A stretch of 64,000 nt of DNA, from NCBI RefSeq assembly GCF_000021925.1, contig NC_011830.1:2690501-2754500 (forward strand), read 5' to 3'. Position numbers and translations under genes: made by a program. The stretch comes from Desulfitobacterium hafniense DCB-2. Lineage in GTDB: Bacteria; Bacillota; Desulfitobacteriia; Desulfitobacteriales; Desulfitobacteriaceae. Of the stretch, positions 1 to 9,687 are shown piece by piece (position 1 is the first letter of the stretch; every line of letters begins with the position of its first letter). The notes under the pieces were generated by a model. The model did not search any database. It was not told the origin of the DNA and saw only the letters and a program-made list of their open reading frames with translations.

Positions 1-600
1 GATTTTTTAGACGGACAGGAGAAATGGTTGAACAGCATGGCCGGGCGCGGCTACCGGTTAAAGAAATGCGGCAGGATAGCCTATACTTTCGACCAGTGCC
101 AACCAAATGAATATGAATATGCCGTTGAGTTTGTCGGGGAGAAAGCCTATACCAAAGCCAAAGCTTATCGTGAATATCTTGAAAGCATGGGTTTTCGTAC
201 CTTTACCAAAAACATCAATCTCAATTATTCATTAGGGAAAGTAAGGTGGCGGCCCTATGGGAAGGGCATGGGGCAGATTGCCACAGCGCCTGGAGGGTAC
301 AACAAAGAGCTTTTGATTTTGGAAAAAAAGAGGGATGGCCAACCCTTTGAGTTGCATACCGATGTGAGTGATACATTGCATACTTACAAGAATGTTGTGT
401 ACGCTTATGCTTGGACTGTTCTTTTGCTGCTTGGGCTGGTTGCCATAACCTTTATCCCCAATGTATCGTCAATGTCTGGTACTATGACATGGGTGTTCAG
501 AATGCTCCTGACCGGCCTTGGCGTTTTGTTTATTATCCCGGCGATAAGCTATGCTTCATTAGTCGGCAGATTAAAAGAGGAAAGCAAACTGTTCGAATAG
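1..600 (+). CDS. DUF2812 domain membrane protein, 5' end outside window
   Basis: The frame is open from the first base, so the gene begins upstream. Residues at the edge read GQEKWLNSMAGRGYRL, the conserved beginning of DUF2812 proteins, so a TTG at 28 is an internal codon rather than a start. The soluble part (about 130 residues here) is followed by two predicted membrane helices near residues 132-155 and 164-188 counted from the edge. DUF2812 proteins often sit beside a PadR-type repressor; that gene would be to the left and is not visible. The function is unknown. A regulator gene follows 44 bases downstream on the same strand. Confidence 0.75.
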   Translation, partial: DFLDGQEKWLNSMAGRGYRLKKCGRIAYTFDQCQPNEYEYAVEFVGEKAYTKAKAYREYLESMGFRTFTKNINLNYSLGKVRWRPYGKGMGQIATAPGGYNKELLILEKKRDGQPFELHTDVSDTLHTYKNVVYAYAWTVLLLLGLVAITFIPNVSSMSGTMTWVFRMLLTGLGVLFIIPAISYASLVGRLKEESKLFE

Positions 601-644
601 GAAGGGCTTGGCGGCTTTGGCCATAATGGCAAAGAGGTGGGCAT

Positions 645-1553
645 ATGAAAATAGACCGTCTGATCGGAATCATTACAATCCTTTTGCAAAAAGAAAGAGC
701 AACGATTCCACAGCTGGCGGAGCGATTTGAGGTTTCATGCAGGACTATCCAGCGTGATATTGATGCTATAGGTCAAGCCGGTATTCCTATTGTATCCAGG
801 CAAGGATATGGCGGGGGGCTTTCCATCGCGGATGGCTATAAACTTGATAAAACCGTCCTTACCAAAAAAGAATTGCAAGCGATCTTAACAGGTATCAGGA
901 GCATTGACAGCATTTCCAAAACCACATATGGACAAACCCTTATCGAGAAATTCGCCAACGGAAAAGCGGCCGTTTTAGCTGAACAGGACATGATTTTAAT
1001 TGATTTGGCATCATGGTATCAGGACAGCCTCTCAGATAAAATAGAACAACTTAGACAGGCGATCTTTAATCGGGAAAAGGTATTTTTCGTGTACTATTCA
1101 GATAAAGGTGAAAGTGAACGTTTGATCGAACCCTATCTTATCCTCTTCAAATGGGCGGCCTGGTATGTCTATGGTTATTGCCTTACGAAAAACGAATATC
1201 GGCTTTTTAAATTAAATCGTTTATGGAAACTAAAAAACACCAACCTTACTTATATCCCACGAAATATTCCGGAAGGAAAATTGGAATTTGAGCGGTATTT
1301 TCAAACAGAAGAAATCAGACTGACAGCCCTGTTTGACGCAAGAGCGAAATACCGATTGATAGAAGAATATGGACCGGAATGTTTTACTGTTTCCGAACCT
1401 GATAAACTGTTGTTTCAACGATCGTTTTCTAATCCAGAGTATTTGCTGCAATGGCTCTTGAGTTTCGGAGATAGGGTGAGAGTGATCGAGCCCCCCGAAT
1501 TAAAGGCAAACATCCAGGAACATGCCAAAAATATGCTGAGGCAAGATGACTAA
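645..1553 (+). CDS. WYL-domain transcriptional regulator (YafY/DeoR-like)
   Basis: 302 residues. An N-terminal winged helix-turn-helix (about residues 5-60, with the motif SCRTIQRDIDAIGQAG) binds DNA, and a central WYL domain (about 135-215) is the usual ligand-sensing part. A C-terminal extension is typical for this family. A GAGGTG ribosome site lies before the ATG. It is likely an effector-responsive regulator of adjacent genes; the VOC protein 60 bases downstream on the same strand is the nearest candidate target. The ligand cannot be told from sequence. Confidence 0.85.
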   Translation: MKIDRLIGIITILLQKERATIPQLAERFEVSCRTIQRDIDAIGQAGIPIVSRQGYGGGLSIADGYKLDKTVLTKKELQAILTGIRSIDSISKTTYGQTLIEKFANGKAAVLAEQDMILIDLASWYQDSLSDKIEQLRQAIFNREKVFFVYYSDKGESERLIEPYLILFKWAAWYVYGYCLTKNEYRLFKLNRLWKLKNTNLTYIPRNIPEGKLEFERYFQTEEIRLTALFDARAKYRLIEEYGPECFTVSEPDKLLFQRSFSNPEYLLQWLLSFGDRVRVIEPPELKANIQEHAKNMLRQDD

Positions 1554-1612
1554 CAAGACATACTGCTGTCCGGTTACTGCTGTTATATTGTGTTTAGAAG
1601 GAGGGATGAAAA

Positions 1613-2005
1613 ATGCTTAAACTAGATGCAATCGGCCTATTTGTAAAGGATATGGAAACAATGGTTTCTTTCTATCGGGATGTGATGGGCATGAAAACAG
1701 ATTGGGCGGGAGAAGCCAATGCTGAGTTGTATTCCGGCGAATTCCGGTTAATCATGTTCAGCAGAAAAGACTTTGAGGAAATGACATCAAAAAGCTATAC
1801 CTATCCCACTGGATTAAACGGTACGGTAGAATTGGCCTTTGATGTTGCTGATTTTGCCGAAGTCGATACTGAGTATGCAAGAATCGTAAACGCCGGGGCT
1901 ACGCCGGTATTTCCTCCTACGGATGAACCGTGGGGGCAAAGGACCAGTTATGTTGCTGACCCGGATGGAAATTTGATTGAAATCTCCTCTTTTGTAAAGG
2001 CATAA
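1613..2005 (+). CDS. VOC (glyoxalase/bleomycin resistance) family protein
   Basis: 130 residues with the paired beta-alpha-beta-beta-beta modules of the vicinal oxygen chelate fold: FVKDMETMVSFYRDVMGM near the start and ADPDGNLIEISSF at the end. The final Glu metal ligand (NLIEI) is present, but the usual first His ligand position reads Ile (LDAIGLFV), so it may bind a ligand rather than catalyse a metal-dependent reaction. A strong AGAAGGAGG site precedes the ATG. It sits directly after the WYL regulator and ends at a strong terminator. The substrate is unknown. Confidence 0.85.
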   Translation: MLKLDAIGLFVKDMETMVSFYRDVMGMKTDWAGEANAELYSGEFRLIMFSRKDFEEMTSKSYTYPTGLNGTVELAFDVADFAEVDTEYARIVNAGATPVFPPTDEPWGQRTSYVADPDGNLIEISSFVKA

Positions 2006-2060
2006 CTGAAAAAAACATAGTATCATTGCCAAGAATAAGAACCCCATGAATGTAACAGAC

Positions 2061-2100
2061 AGCAAAACAGCCTAACCAAAACCGGCCAGGCTGTTTTGCT
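2061..2100 (+). terminator. Terminator hairpin after the VOC gene
   Basis: Perfect 13-bp inverted repeat AGCAAAACAGCCT / AGGCTGTTTTGCT with a 14-base loop. The downstream arm itself carries the T-run. It closes the WYL-VOC unit. Confidence 0.7.
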
Positions 2101-2236
2101 GTAGAAATATTTCTTTAATCAGGAGTGTGGATGCTAAGCCACCCTCTCTTTTTTTGCGTTAACCGGGCAGATGTTGTTGCCTGACAACTCCTTAGATTTT
2201 GGCCGGTTTATAATTTACATAAAGCAAATTTTCAGT

Positions 2237-3400
2237 TTAAAATGTTTCGGTGCTTAATTCAAAGCCCTCAAGATTGACGGTCTCATCAATTTCAATCAGC
2301 AAATACCGTTTGCCGTCCCGCTTGACCTGTTTGATATAGCGTAAATCCTGAGGGTTTACAGAAATACTCACGGTGTTGTTCTCGATTTTCAGGGATTTTC
2401 CCTTAAAGTTAGGTGCGATATTGGCCGCCTTAAATTCGTATTTCTCCGTACCCGTAACCTTCAGGAAAGCGGTTTCCAGTCCCTGGGTGTTGCCCACCCC
2501 GCTGGCCTGAAGAATTTTTTCCATATCCTTTACCCCAACACTGGCTGCTTCAGGGTTTTCCTCTTCTTCATTCCTGGTGATCAGGGTGTTGAGATTTTCA
2601 TAGATATCAGCGATCTTCTCCGCTTCGATTTCTTTTCCCGCCACTTCCTGAACGATCTCCAGGAATTGCTCCTTTTCCGTTTGTGCCGTCCTCTGAAAAT
2701 CGCATCCCAACACTTGGGAGAGAAACTCCGGGTTGGGGGCATTGGCTTTGCTGGAATAATAAACCACTTTATTCACATCCGCCGCATCATCATGCCAGGC
2801 CGGGAACATAAACCCATCCAAAGGAGCCGATAGATTGATGGTTACATCCATGGGGATATCGGCTTTGAACACCCTGTCCTCAAAATCGAATTTAAGAGCG
2901 GTCTTGGGAAGCATGACGGGATTAATACTCCCCATGAAAAATTCAAAGGAAAACACCACGTCATCCAGCCCTGAATCATCCCCGGCAGAGCTTCTTTTCG
3001 AGGGCTTATAGACCTCACCCCGTAAAAAGGTCAGCATATAATCCCCTTCATAATGGCAGTTTTCAATAATTCTATGAGCGATTTCTTCAGTTCCCTCAGC
3101 GAAATGATGGGGTTGTAAGGTTTCGATGAGCGCCCTTTGGTTGGGATTTTGCCCCAATTTGTTATCGGTAAATTCCAGCTCAAAAACTTTAGCATCAAGA
3201 GGCCCGGTGAGGAGTTTCTTAAAATTCTTAAGATAGAGATCCTGCTTTTGGGCATCCATTCTTTCGAAATACTCTTTTTCGATGCCGATGACCTGCTTTA
3301 AATCCCCTTTGACATAAATGCTCACGACTTCGGCGATCTTTAGTTTCGTATTATCCACTTTAAATTCTTTGCGGATACTTGCTACATCATTCTTATTCAT
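2237..3400 (-). CDS. DUF4317 domain-containing protein
   Basis: 387 residues, soluble, with no signal peptide or membrane segment. The N-terminus (MNKNDVASIRKEFK) and the overall pattern match the DUF4317 family of uncharacterised proteins common in Clostridia. An AGGAG site precedes the ATG on the minus strand. It stands alone, divergent from nothing close and separated from the next minus-strand gene by a long hairpin. No catalytic motif is recognisable and I assign no function. Confidence 0.8.
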   Translation of the reverse strand: MNKNDVASIRKEFKVDNTKLKIAEVVSIYVKGDLKQVIGIEKEYFERMDAQKQDLYLKNFKKLLTGPLDAKVFELEFTDNKLGQNPNQRALIETLQPHHFAEGTEEIAHRIIENCHYEGDYMLTFLRGEVYKPSKRSSAGDDSGLDDVVFSFEFFMGSINPVMLPKTALKFDFEDRVFKADIPMDVTINLSAPLDGFMFPAWHDDAADVNKVVYYSSKANAPNPEFLSQVLGCDFQRTAQTEKEQFLEIVQEVAGKEIEAEKIADIYENLNTLITRNEEEENPEAASVGVKDMEKILQASGVGNTQGLETAFLKVTGTEKYEFKAANIAPNFKGKSLKIENNTVSISVNPQDLRYIKQVKRDGKRYLLIEIDETVNLEGFELSTETF

Positions 3401-3490
3401 CTCGATTGCTCCTTCTGTTTAGCACTCCTATAAAGGTAGCAAATTTTAGGGATTCTAGTCAATAGTCACCTTATCATGGGGGAACAAAGA

Positions 3491-3537
3491 AGCACCTCCC
3501 AGTCTGTGACAGTGGTATGCACAGACCAGGAGGTGCT
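3491..3537 (-). terminator. Long hairpin between two minus-strand genes
   Basis: Near-perfect 18-bp inverted repeat (AGCACCTCC... / ...GGAGGTGCT, two mismatches) with a loop of about 11 bases, just beyond the stop of the minus-strand membrane-protein gene. No strong U-run follows, so termination is likely but not certain. Confidence 0.55.
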
Positions 3538-3542
3538 CAGCG

Positions 3543-3989
3543 TTAATCTTTCTCATCAAACTCTGCTTCATACTTATGGGCTTTGTGCCGATTGTATCCG
3601 TTGGCAATAAAGTAAACAACAACGAACAGGACCATAAACAAAACCAGGAAAAGGACTGGCTTATGAAAATCGACGATAGTGGAGCGGTTTAACATGCTGA
3701 AAACAGACAAAGCGGCTGTAATCAGCAAGATTGCAGCAACGAACAAGAGATTATGACGATATTGCTTACTGCCGGGAGAGCTATAGAGGCTGATCTTCAT
3801 GGTATGCATACGGATAAACTGATAAAGGGGAAAGAGGATCAGGATCAGATATTCCGTGAGGCATTCAGCAAGACTCATGTCAAAGGCTAAGGTTTTGACA
3901 AGAAAAGATAAGACTATGGCCAGATAGGTGATCACAGCCAGTTCACTGCGAACTTTATTCTGGGCTTGTTGGATTCGTTCATCTTTCAT
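3543..3989 (-). CDS. Four-helix membrane protein (DUF6773-like), partner of XRE regulator
   Basis: About 148 residues starting MKDERIQQ. I chose the ATG at 3989 because GGGAGG lies nine bases before it; an upstream in-frame ATG touches the ribosome site. Four hydrophobic segments are seen (about residues 17-37, 44-60, 82-100 and 112-130). Small membrane proteins encoded with a short XRE regulator are common in Firmicutes; family resemblance is to DUF6773. It overlaps the regulator gene by 11 bases, so the two are co-translated. The function is unknown. Confidence 0.75.
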   Translation of the reverse strand: MKDERIQQAQNKVRSELAVITYLAIVLSFLVKTLAFDMSLAECLTEYLILILFPLYQFIRMHTMKISLYSSPGSKQYRHNLLFVAAILLITAALSVFSMLNRSTIVDFHKPVLFLVLFMVLFVVVYFIANGYNRHKAHKYEAEFDEKD

Positions 3990-4188
3990 TTTTATCATCC
4001 TCCCAAAAAAGGTCATTTAAGGTTTTGCCAAGCGCTTTACAAATGGCTATGCATAACTGCAAAGATGGGTTGAATTTACCTGCTTCAATCATGCCGATGG
4101 TCTGGCGCGTTACCCCCACGGCTATGGCCAATTGTTCCTGGGACATATCCAAGCCGGCACGTGCCGCTTTTAAGCGAAGATTCTTCAA
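3979..4188 (-). CDS. XRE-family helix-turn-helix regulator
   Basis: 69 residues, essentially a single Cro/C1-type HTH: LDMSQEQLAIAVGVTRQTIG is the binding helix pair and KFNPSLQLCIAICKALGK completes the domain. No effector domain is present. Such minimal XRE proteins usually repress their own operon, here with the downstream membrane protein whose gene overlaps it. A good promoter lies just upstream at 4212-4240. Confidence 0.88.
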   Translation of the reverse strand: MKNLRLKAARAGLDMSQEQLAIAVGVTRQTIGMIEAGKFNPSLQLCIAICKALGKTLNDLFWEDDKNER

Positions 4189-4211
4189 TAGTCACTCCCC
4201 CTTTAATACAT

Positions 4212-4240
4212 ATAGTATAGTAAAATAATCTTAATGTCAA
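4212..4240 (-). promoter_or_regulatory. Promoter of the XRE/membrane-protein pair
   Basis: On the minus strand TTGACA, a 17-base spacer and TACTAT fit sigma-A. It lies 24 bases from the start of the XRE gene. Confidence 0.65.
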
Positions 4241-4357
4241 ATATATATTGCATTATAGTAAGTCAAAGTCAATTAAAGAAGAAAGAAATTCGATGTTCAA
4301 TTAAAGAATTAAAGTAAAGGTAAAGACTTTAAGAAAGGCTGAAAAGAGAAAAGAAAA

Positions 4358-4386
4358 AGATCCAGTGACCTAGGACGGCTGGATCT
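4358..4386 (-). terminator. Terminator of the ecsAB-like operon
   Basis: On the minus strand AGATCCAG, a 13-base loop and CTGGATCT are followed by TTTTTCTTTTCT. This is a clear intrinsic terminator 80 bases past the permease stop. Confidence 0.75.
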
Positions 4387-4466
4387 CCAGAATATTATCG
4401 AAGCCCAAGAGGGCTATTATCAAGATAGAGCAATGCCTTTTGTACTATAGATGGAGCCTTGAATGT

Positions 4467-5696
4467 CTAGTTGCTTTGAAAGAACGTCAGGCTATCCGCA
4501 GTAATTTTGCTGAGGAAAATCCCAACGGGCAGCAACACCAGCCCTAAAAACCATTGTTGTGTCAAGAAGGTGACCGCCAACCCCAAAAAGATAAGCCCGG
4601 GACAAATGAAGAAAAAGAGGAACCGGCCGGCGGCTTTTTGCTTTATTTTCCGGTCCAGGACAAATAAGGAGACGAAGGGAGAGTTGATCCACTCAAGCCA
4701 CTGTAGTTTTCCCAGGGAGGCCAAAAAGAAGATGGCCCCACCCCAGAGGATCCATTGCCATAGAGAAGGCAAGATGGTGAGAAAAGCTCCATAGATACCC
4801 ACGACTTGCAGATAAAAGAGCATATTGGAACGGTGGCGCAAAAATCCCTTGAGGCCAATTTCGGTTAGGACTTTATCAGCACTTCGTTCTTTAAAGAGCC
4901 GGCCGGAGTTTTTAAACAGCCAGGGATGCTTTTTTAAGCGTATTGGCTTTTTGGTATAGGTCCCCATGTATTTCAAGAACACATTGGCAAATTTCATTTT
5001 TTCGGTTTGAGCCAGGGAAATATCTTTAAGTAAGGTGGCTGGCAGAGACAGCCTGTAAAAGATCAGCAGGATCAGCAGCAGAAGGAGAAGGAAGGTGAGC
5101 AGAAAATAAAGGGGCCGGTTGCCTATAGAAGCAAGGGCTGCCCAAAAGAGAGCCGTATAAAACCCGAGCAAGGGGATCTGGGCCAGAATGTAGCGCCAGC
5201 CTTCCCAGCGATGCTGAAGGCATTGCTTGAAGAGACCAGCATTGATGCGGCAAATCAAGAGGAGGAGAAAGAACCAAAAGAAACCGGCCAGATCGACATG
5301 ATGGACAGCCAGCAGAAAAGGTGCACAGAGAAAAGCCAGCAAACCGGTGATGAGGAGATTGGCTAAGATCTGAAAAGCGATGCTGTAGGCCACGAGCCCC
5401 TTGAGCCAGGAACGGTGCTGAAAGAGGAAGAGCTGATCTGCTTCTTCCACAAAGATTCGTAAGGTGCCTGACCGGCAAAACACCACAGCAATGGGCAAAA
5501 GGATGGTCAAAGGCAAAGCGAAAAAGAGAGAAGGGGGTTCCTGCCACCAGTCCACATAGGTATCCAGGAAAAGAGCTAAGCCGGGGATGACGATATAGAG
5601 GGCTACGATCCAATCCACCACCAGCTTCCAAATAGAATATTGAAATTTCCAGTCGGCAAAAAGGCGATGCCGGAAAAGACGGTGGACATTGTTCAT
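4467..5696 (-). CDS. ecsB: ABC transporter permease, EcsB type
   Basis: 409 residues, about the length of Bacillus EcsB. Many hydrophobic helices are spread along the chain (for example near residues 25-50, 55-75, 105-135, 140-155, 170-190, 195-215 and 290-390), with a charged loop between. It overlaps the ATPase gene by four bases (ATGA), as expected for the two halves of one exporter. In Bacillus, EcsAB affects protein secretion and intramembrane proteolysis; that role is only inferred here. The substrate is unknown. Confidence 0.75.
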   Translation of the reverse strand: MNNVHRLFRHRLFADWKFQYSIWKLVVDWIVALYIVIPGLALFLDTYVDWWQEPPSLFFALPLTILLPIAVVFCRSGTLRIFVEEADQLFLFQHRSWLKGLVAYSIAFQILANLLITGLLAFLCAPFLLAVHHVDLAGFFWFFLLLLICRINAGLFKQCLQHRWEGWRYILAQIPLLGFYTALFWAALASIGNRPLYFLLTFLLLLLLILLIFYRLSLPATLLKDISLAQTEKMKFANVFLKYMGTYTKKPIRLKKHPWLFKNSGRLFKERSADKVLTEIGLKGFLRHRSNMLFYLQVVGIYGAFLTILPSLWQWILWGGAIFFLASLGKLQWLEWINSPFVSLFVLDRKIKQKAAGRFLFFFICPGLIFLGLAVTFLTQQWFLGLVLLPVGIFLSKITADSLTFFQSN

Positions 5697-6412
5697 GGCT
5701 GTATCTCCAGGAGGTTGATAAAGCAGTCGAAGAGAGAGCCTTCCGGCAAGCGGCTCTGCCGGCGTATATCCTCCAGATTTCCCTGACTGATGATGGTTCC
5801 TTCATGAATAAGGATGAAAGAAGTGCAGATCTTTTCCGCCGTATCCAGGGAGTGGGTGGACATCAGGATACCCGCTCCATCCTGACGCACTTGGTCCACG
5901 AGCTGGAGAAAGTCCCGCATGCCGTGGGGATCCAAGCCAATGAAAGGCTCATCTACAATATATAAAGGAGGGCGCAGCAAAAAGCCGAGGATGAGCATGA
6001 CTTTTTGCTGCATTCCTTTGGAAAAGGTGACAGGGAGTTGGTGTTTCTCCTTATGGAGGCGGAAGAGCTTCAGCAATTCTTCAACTCTGGGCACAAAGGT
6101 TTCCTGGCTCATTTTTCCCACGGCTGCGGCGAACTCTAAATGCTCCCACAAGGTGAGATTATCATAGAGGACCGGTTGTTCCGGAATATAGGCATAATGG
6201 GTGTGGGCATTCTCAAATTCAACCTTTCCCTCCAGATAAGGAAGCTGTCCCATAATCGCCTTGAGGATCGTGCTTTTTCCCGCACCGTTAGGCCCAATTA
6301 ATCCGACAAGCTCACCGGGCTTTACCTCAAAGGAAATATCCTTGAGGATGAGGTCCTTCTTTAGGTATCCGCCGGACGTGATGTTGGCTTGAACTAAATT
6401 CAATCTCGGCAC
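5693..6412 (-). CDS. ecsA: ABC transporter ATP-binding protein, EcsA type
   Basis: 239 residues with a full set of ABC ATPase motifs: Walker A GPNGAGKST near residue 40, a signature in the diverged form FSKGMQQK, Walker B LYIVDEPFIGLD and a switch His in MSTHSLD. The diverged signature (no LSGGQ) is usual for exporters of this subgroup. It hydrolyses ATP at the inner face of the membrane to drive the EcsB-like permease encoded in the next, overlapping gene. Confidence 0.85.
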   Translation of the reverse strand: MPRLNLVQANITSGGYLKKDLILKDISFEVKPGELVGLIGPNGAGKSTILKAIMGQLPYLEGKVEFENAHTHYAYIPEQPVLYDNLTLWEHLEFAAAVGKMSQETFVPRVEELLKLFRLHKEKHQLPVTFSKGMQQKVMLILGFLLRPPLYIVDEPFIGLDPHGMRDFLQLVDQVRQDGAGILMSTHSLDTAEKICTSFILIHEGTIISQGNLEDIRRQSRLPEGSLFDCFINLLEIQP

Positions 6413-6438
6413 AGCCTCCTTTCTTTGGCTTCACTTAT

Positions 6439-9400
6439 TTAGTTTAACTCGAAAAGCTCTCGCAATTCCTTCTCCGTCAATTTCGAGAGCATAGTTTCAC
6501 CGGGTTGGATGACGGAATCAATGAGCTTTTTCTTTTTAGCTTGCAGGGCGTTGACTTTTTCTTCAATGGTCCCTTGGGTGAGGAGCTTAATCACTTGGAC
6601 AGAATTCTGCTGTCCAATGCGATGGGCCCGGTCTGTAGCCTGATCTTCAACAGCCGGATTCCACCAGGGGTCGAAATGAATTACGGTGTCGGCACCGGTC
6701 AGATTTAACCCCGTTCCACCGGCTTTTAAGGAGATCAGGAAAACCTGACCCTCGCCGTTATTGAACGAAGCGGCCATACGTGAACGTTCAAGAGCTTTTG
6801 TGGACCCACTGAGATAAAAATAGTCGATGTTTTCAGAGTGGAGATACTCCCCGATGATATCCAGCATGGAGGTAAACTGGGAAAAAACCAGCACCCGGTG
6901 GCCGCCGGCTAAACTATCCTCTAAGAGTTCCTGGAAGAGGAGCATTTTTCCGCTTTCCCCCGTATAATTGTCGATGAACATTCCCGGATGGGAACAGATC
7001 TGCCTTAGTCTGGTTAAGGCAGCGAGAATTTGGATCTGGCTTTTGGCAAAACCATGAGTGGCAAGTTCTTGAGCAATCTGGCTTTTGGTCTGCTGAAGAT
7101 AGGCCAGATAGATTTTGCGCTGCTCCTCGGTTAAGGCGGCTTTGATTTCCGTCTCGATCTTCGGGGGCAGTTCTTTCAGAACGTCTTTTTTAAGCCTGCG
7201 CAGGATAAAAGGCTTGATATGCCGGCTTAATTCCCTAAGGGCCAGGGGATCGCCGTCTTTAATGATCGGCGTGGAGTACTTTTTCTGAAATTCCTGGTGA
7301 GAGAGCAGATAGCCCGGCAGACAAAAATTAAAGAGGGACCAAAGTTCGGCAAGAGAATTTTCTATGGGCGTGCCGGTCAGGGCAAAATAACTCTTCGCTT
7401 TAATTCTCTGAACAGATTTGGCGTTCAAGGTCTGGGGATTCTTGATATTCTGAGCTTCATCCAGGAAGCAGTAGGAAAAGTCAACCTGGGCAAAGGTCTC
7501 GATATCCCGTCTGAGCAGAGCATAGGAGGTGACGACTAAATCAGCTTGATCGAGGCCCTTTAATTGCTCCTGGCGTTCTTGGGGTGAGCCATCGACCACC
7601 AGGATATGCAAGCCCGGCGCGAATTTTTCCCCTTCCGCCTGCCAGTTATAGATGAGAGAAGTGGGGGCAACCACCAGAGCAGGGGAGGAAAGCTTTTCGG
7701 ACAAGATAAAGGCCAGGGTCTGCAAGGTTTTTCCCAGTCCCATATCATCGGCCAGAATGCCGCCCAGACCATAAGCAGCCAGGGTTTTAAGCCACCGGAA
7801 TCCCGTCTTCTGGTAATCCCGCAGTACACTCATAAGGGATGGCGGCGGATCATATTCCCCGTCCTGGGGCTCAAGAATGCTTTGGACTAATTGTTTAAAG
7901 GCTTTATTGCGCTGAATTCCAGGTAAATTGGCTTGACGCAAAAAGCTGTCGATATACATGGCTCTGAACTTGGGAAGCCTTAGGGTCTGTTCGTTCAAAT
8001 CCTCCCCCCTGAGGTTTAAATGCTCAAGAAACATGGCCATAGATTCCAGTTCAGGCTGCCTCAGGTCGAGAAAGGAGCCGTCCCGCAGCCGGTAATAGTT
8101 CCGCTTCACCTGCAAAGAATGAAAGATATGGGTCAGCTCATCCCGGTCGATATCACTATATTGAAAGGATATCTCCAGCAGGTCTGAGGATTCATCCAAA
8201 CGCACCCGGCCGGAAAAGCTGGTGGAAGTGCGAATGGTAAGTTTGAAGTCATCCGAATAGAAAGTTTCCGCACAATCTTGGAGCTGGGGAAGCCAGGTGG
8301 TGATGAAAGCAAAGAGCTTTTCATCATCTTCCAAACTTATTACCCCTTGGGAAACGATAAATTCTGCTTGCTCAAAGATCCCCAGTATTTTTCTTTCTCT
8401 CTCGATATTGCGGATAAGAATTTGCGCGTCAGCCGCCTCCTGGCGATTAGCCCCTGTCTGAGAGGTGAAGGGATTGATTATATGATCCCCGTAATGAAAT
8501 TCCAGGCGGGCTCGGATGCCGTAGTCACCCATCCTATCAAAATAAATCCTGGCCTGCAGCTCTTCCCGTACGAATTTTTCGGCCAGTTGGGGGTCAATGG
8601 CAACAGAACCCATCTGTTCAATAAGGGGTATCGCTTCAGAAGCAAAAAAATCTTTCTGATGGTCCGGAAAGGTGAGAGTTTGGAGGTTTTTTCCCGACAT
8701 AACTTTAATGAGGTTAGGCAGGAAGGACTGTTGTTCAGATGAGACCTGGTAGATATTCTGATCATAAAGATAATAGCGTCCATCCTCGGTAAGCTGCAGG
8801 GGAAGCTTGCTTTGCAAAGCCAGAGTCAGGTACTGCTCTTTAGACTGGATGGCAAAATCCAAGGGGATATCCTGGCGTATGATCTGGAGGGAGGGGGAAA
8901 GTTCAGGTAACCCGCCTCTTGAGGAGGTGAGGGCTAAAGAGAAGTGTTTAGCGCCTAAAGCATCAAAGAATTTGCCTAAGTAATATTCAGTCAAAACGAA
9001 AGGTTTTTGGCTGAAGGGGGATGCGTAGTGGAAGCTCCGCTGCTCATTGAAGGCTTCATATTGCTTTGACATTTCCTGAAGCATGTGGATAATGGTTTGA
9101 TCCTCATCACTGAAGGTGTGCAGGAAGGGATCATAGGTGAATTGTTTGCCGAATGTCAGTAGGTGTCCCCCTTGGATAGCGGCTAGGAACTCTTCTAAAT
9201 TCTTCACAATATAAAGACGGTTTTGCCCTACCTTGATTTGCAGCTGAGCGTGGACCCGACGATGGATTTCTATTTGGAGTTCAAACTCAAGATTTAAAGT
9301 TTCGCGAACAGATTTGGGGTCGGGGTTCGCAAATAAGGCCATAAAATCAGCTACGGATTCTTTGACAACAGCCAATCTTGGCTGAGAACCGGTCAGCTTT

Positions 9401-9687
9401 CTTTGTACGGCTTTCAGGGCGGCTATCACATGTTTACAGGCTCCGGGATATTCGGCAAAGGCCGGACAAGTGCAATGACAGGAATGAATTGAACCATTTC
9501 TGCTCAGGATAATCTCAACCTCGTAAAGCCAGGTGCCCATGACGACGGCAGAAATCAGGTTTCTTTCCCCATCGTGAGACAATTGGCTTACCCTGCCCTT
9601 AAGGGCATAGGCCACTCCCAACTCGTAGGCTTTTTTGCTGGAGGCCAGGGTGCGTATCTCCAGTTCGTTAATAATAGGAAAAGGCAT
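6439..9687 (-). CDS. SWIM zinc-finger SNF2 family helicase
   Basis: About 1082 residues from the ATG at 9687, chosen because GGAGG lies ten bases before it. The N-terminal SWIM finger (CHCTCPAF...CKHV) begins near residue 70. A long middle region (DUF-type, bacterial SNF2 N-terminal) leads to the helicase core: Walker A DDMGLGKT, DEAQ box (FLDEAQN), TGTPIENS and, at the end, the arginine-finger motif TDRAHRIGQ. It belongs to the HepA/RapA-like branch, which remodels nucleoprotein or RNA polymerase complexes with ATP. Its exact substrate in bacteria is not settled. It stands upstream of, but is not fused to, the ecs operon. Confidence 0.9.
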   Translation of the reverse strand: MPFPIINELEIRTLASSKKAYELGVAYALKGRVSQLSHDGERNLISAVVMGTWLYEVEIILSRNGSIHSCHCTCPAFAEYPGACKHVIAALKAVQRKLTGSQPRLAVVKESVADFMALFANPDPKSVRETLNLEFELQIEIHRRVHAQLQIKVGQNRLYIVKNLEEFLAAIQGGHLLTFGKQFTYDPFLHTFSDEDQTIIHMLQEMSKQYEAFNEQRSFHYASPFSQKPFVLTEYYLGKFFDALGAKHFSLALTSSRGGLPELSPSLQIIRQDIPLDFAIQSKEQYLTLALQSKLPLQLTEDGRYYLYDQNIYQVSSEQQSFLPNLIKVMSGKNLQTLTFPDHQKDFFASEAIPLIEQMGSVAIDPQLAEKFVREELQARIYFDRMGDYGIRARLEFHYGDHIINPFTSQTGANRQEAADAQILIRNIERERKILGIFEQAEFIVSQGVISLEDDEKLFAFITTWLPQLQDCAETFYSDDFKLTIRTSTSFSGRVRLDESSDLLEISFQYSDIDRDELTHIFHSLQVKRNYYRLRDGSFLDLRQPELESMAMFLEHLNLRGEDLNEQTLRLPKFRAMYIDSFLRQANLPGIQRNKAFKQLVQSILEPQDGEYDPPPSLMSVLRDYQKTGFRWLKTLAAYGLGGILADDMGLGKTLQTLAFILSEKLSSPALVVAPTSLIYNWQAEGEKFAPGLHILVVDGSPQERQEQLKGLDQADLVVTSYALLRRDIETFAQVDFSYCFLDEAQNIKNPQTLNAKSVQRIKAKSYFALTGTPIENSLAELWSLFNFCLPGYLLSHQEFQKKYSTPIIKDGDPLALRELSRHIKPFILRRLKKDVLKELPPKIETEIKAALTEEQRKIYLAYLQQTKSQIAQELATHGFAKSQIQILAALTRLRQICSHPGMFIDNYTGESGKMLLFQELLEDSLAGGHRVLVFSQFTSMLDIIGEYLHSENIDYFYLSGSTKALERSRMAASFNNGEGQVFLISLKAGGTGLNLTGADTVIHFDPWWNPAVEDQATDRAHRIGQQNSVQVIKLLTQGTIEEKVNALQAKKKKLIDSVIQPGETMLSKLTEKELRELFELN

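Noticed and set aside
5026..5805. A 259-codon minus-strand frame overlapping ecsA and ecsB
   Set aside because: Out-of-frame reading of two well-supported ABC genes with a low-complexity composition.
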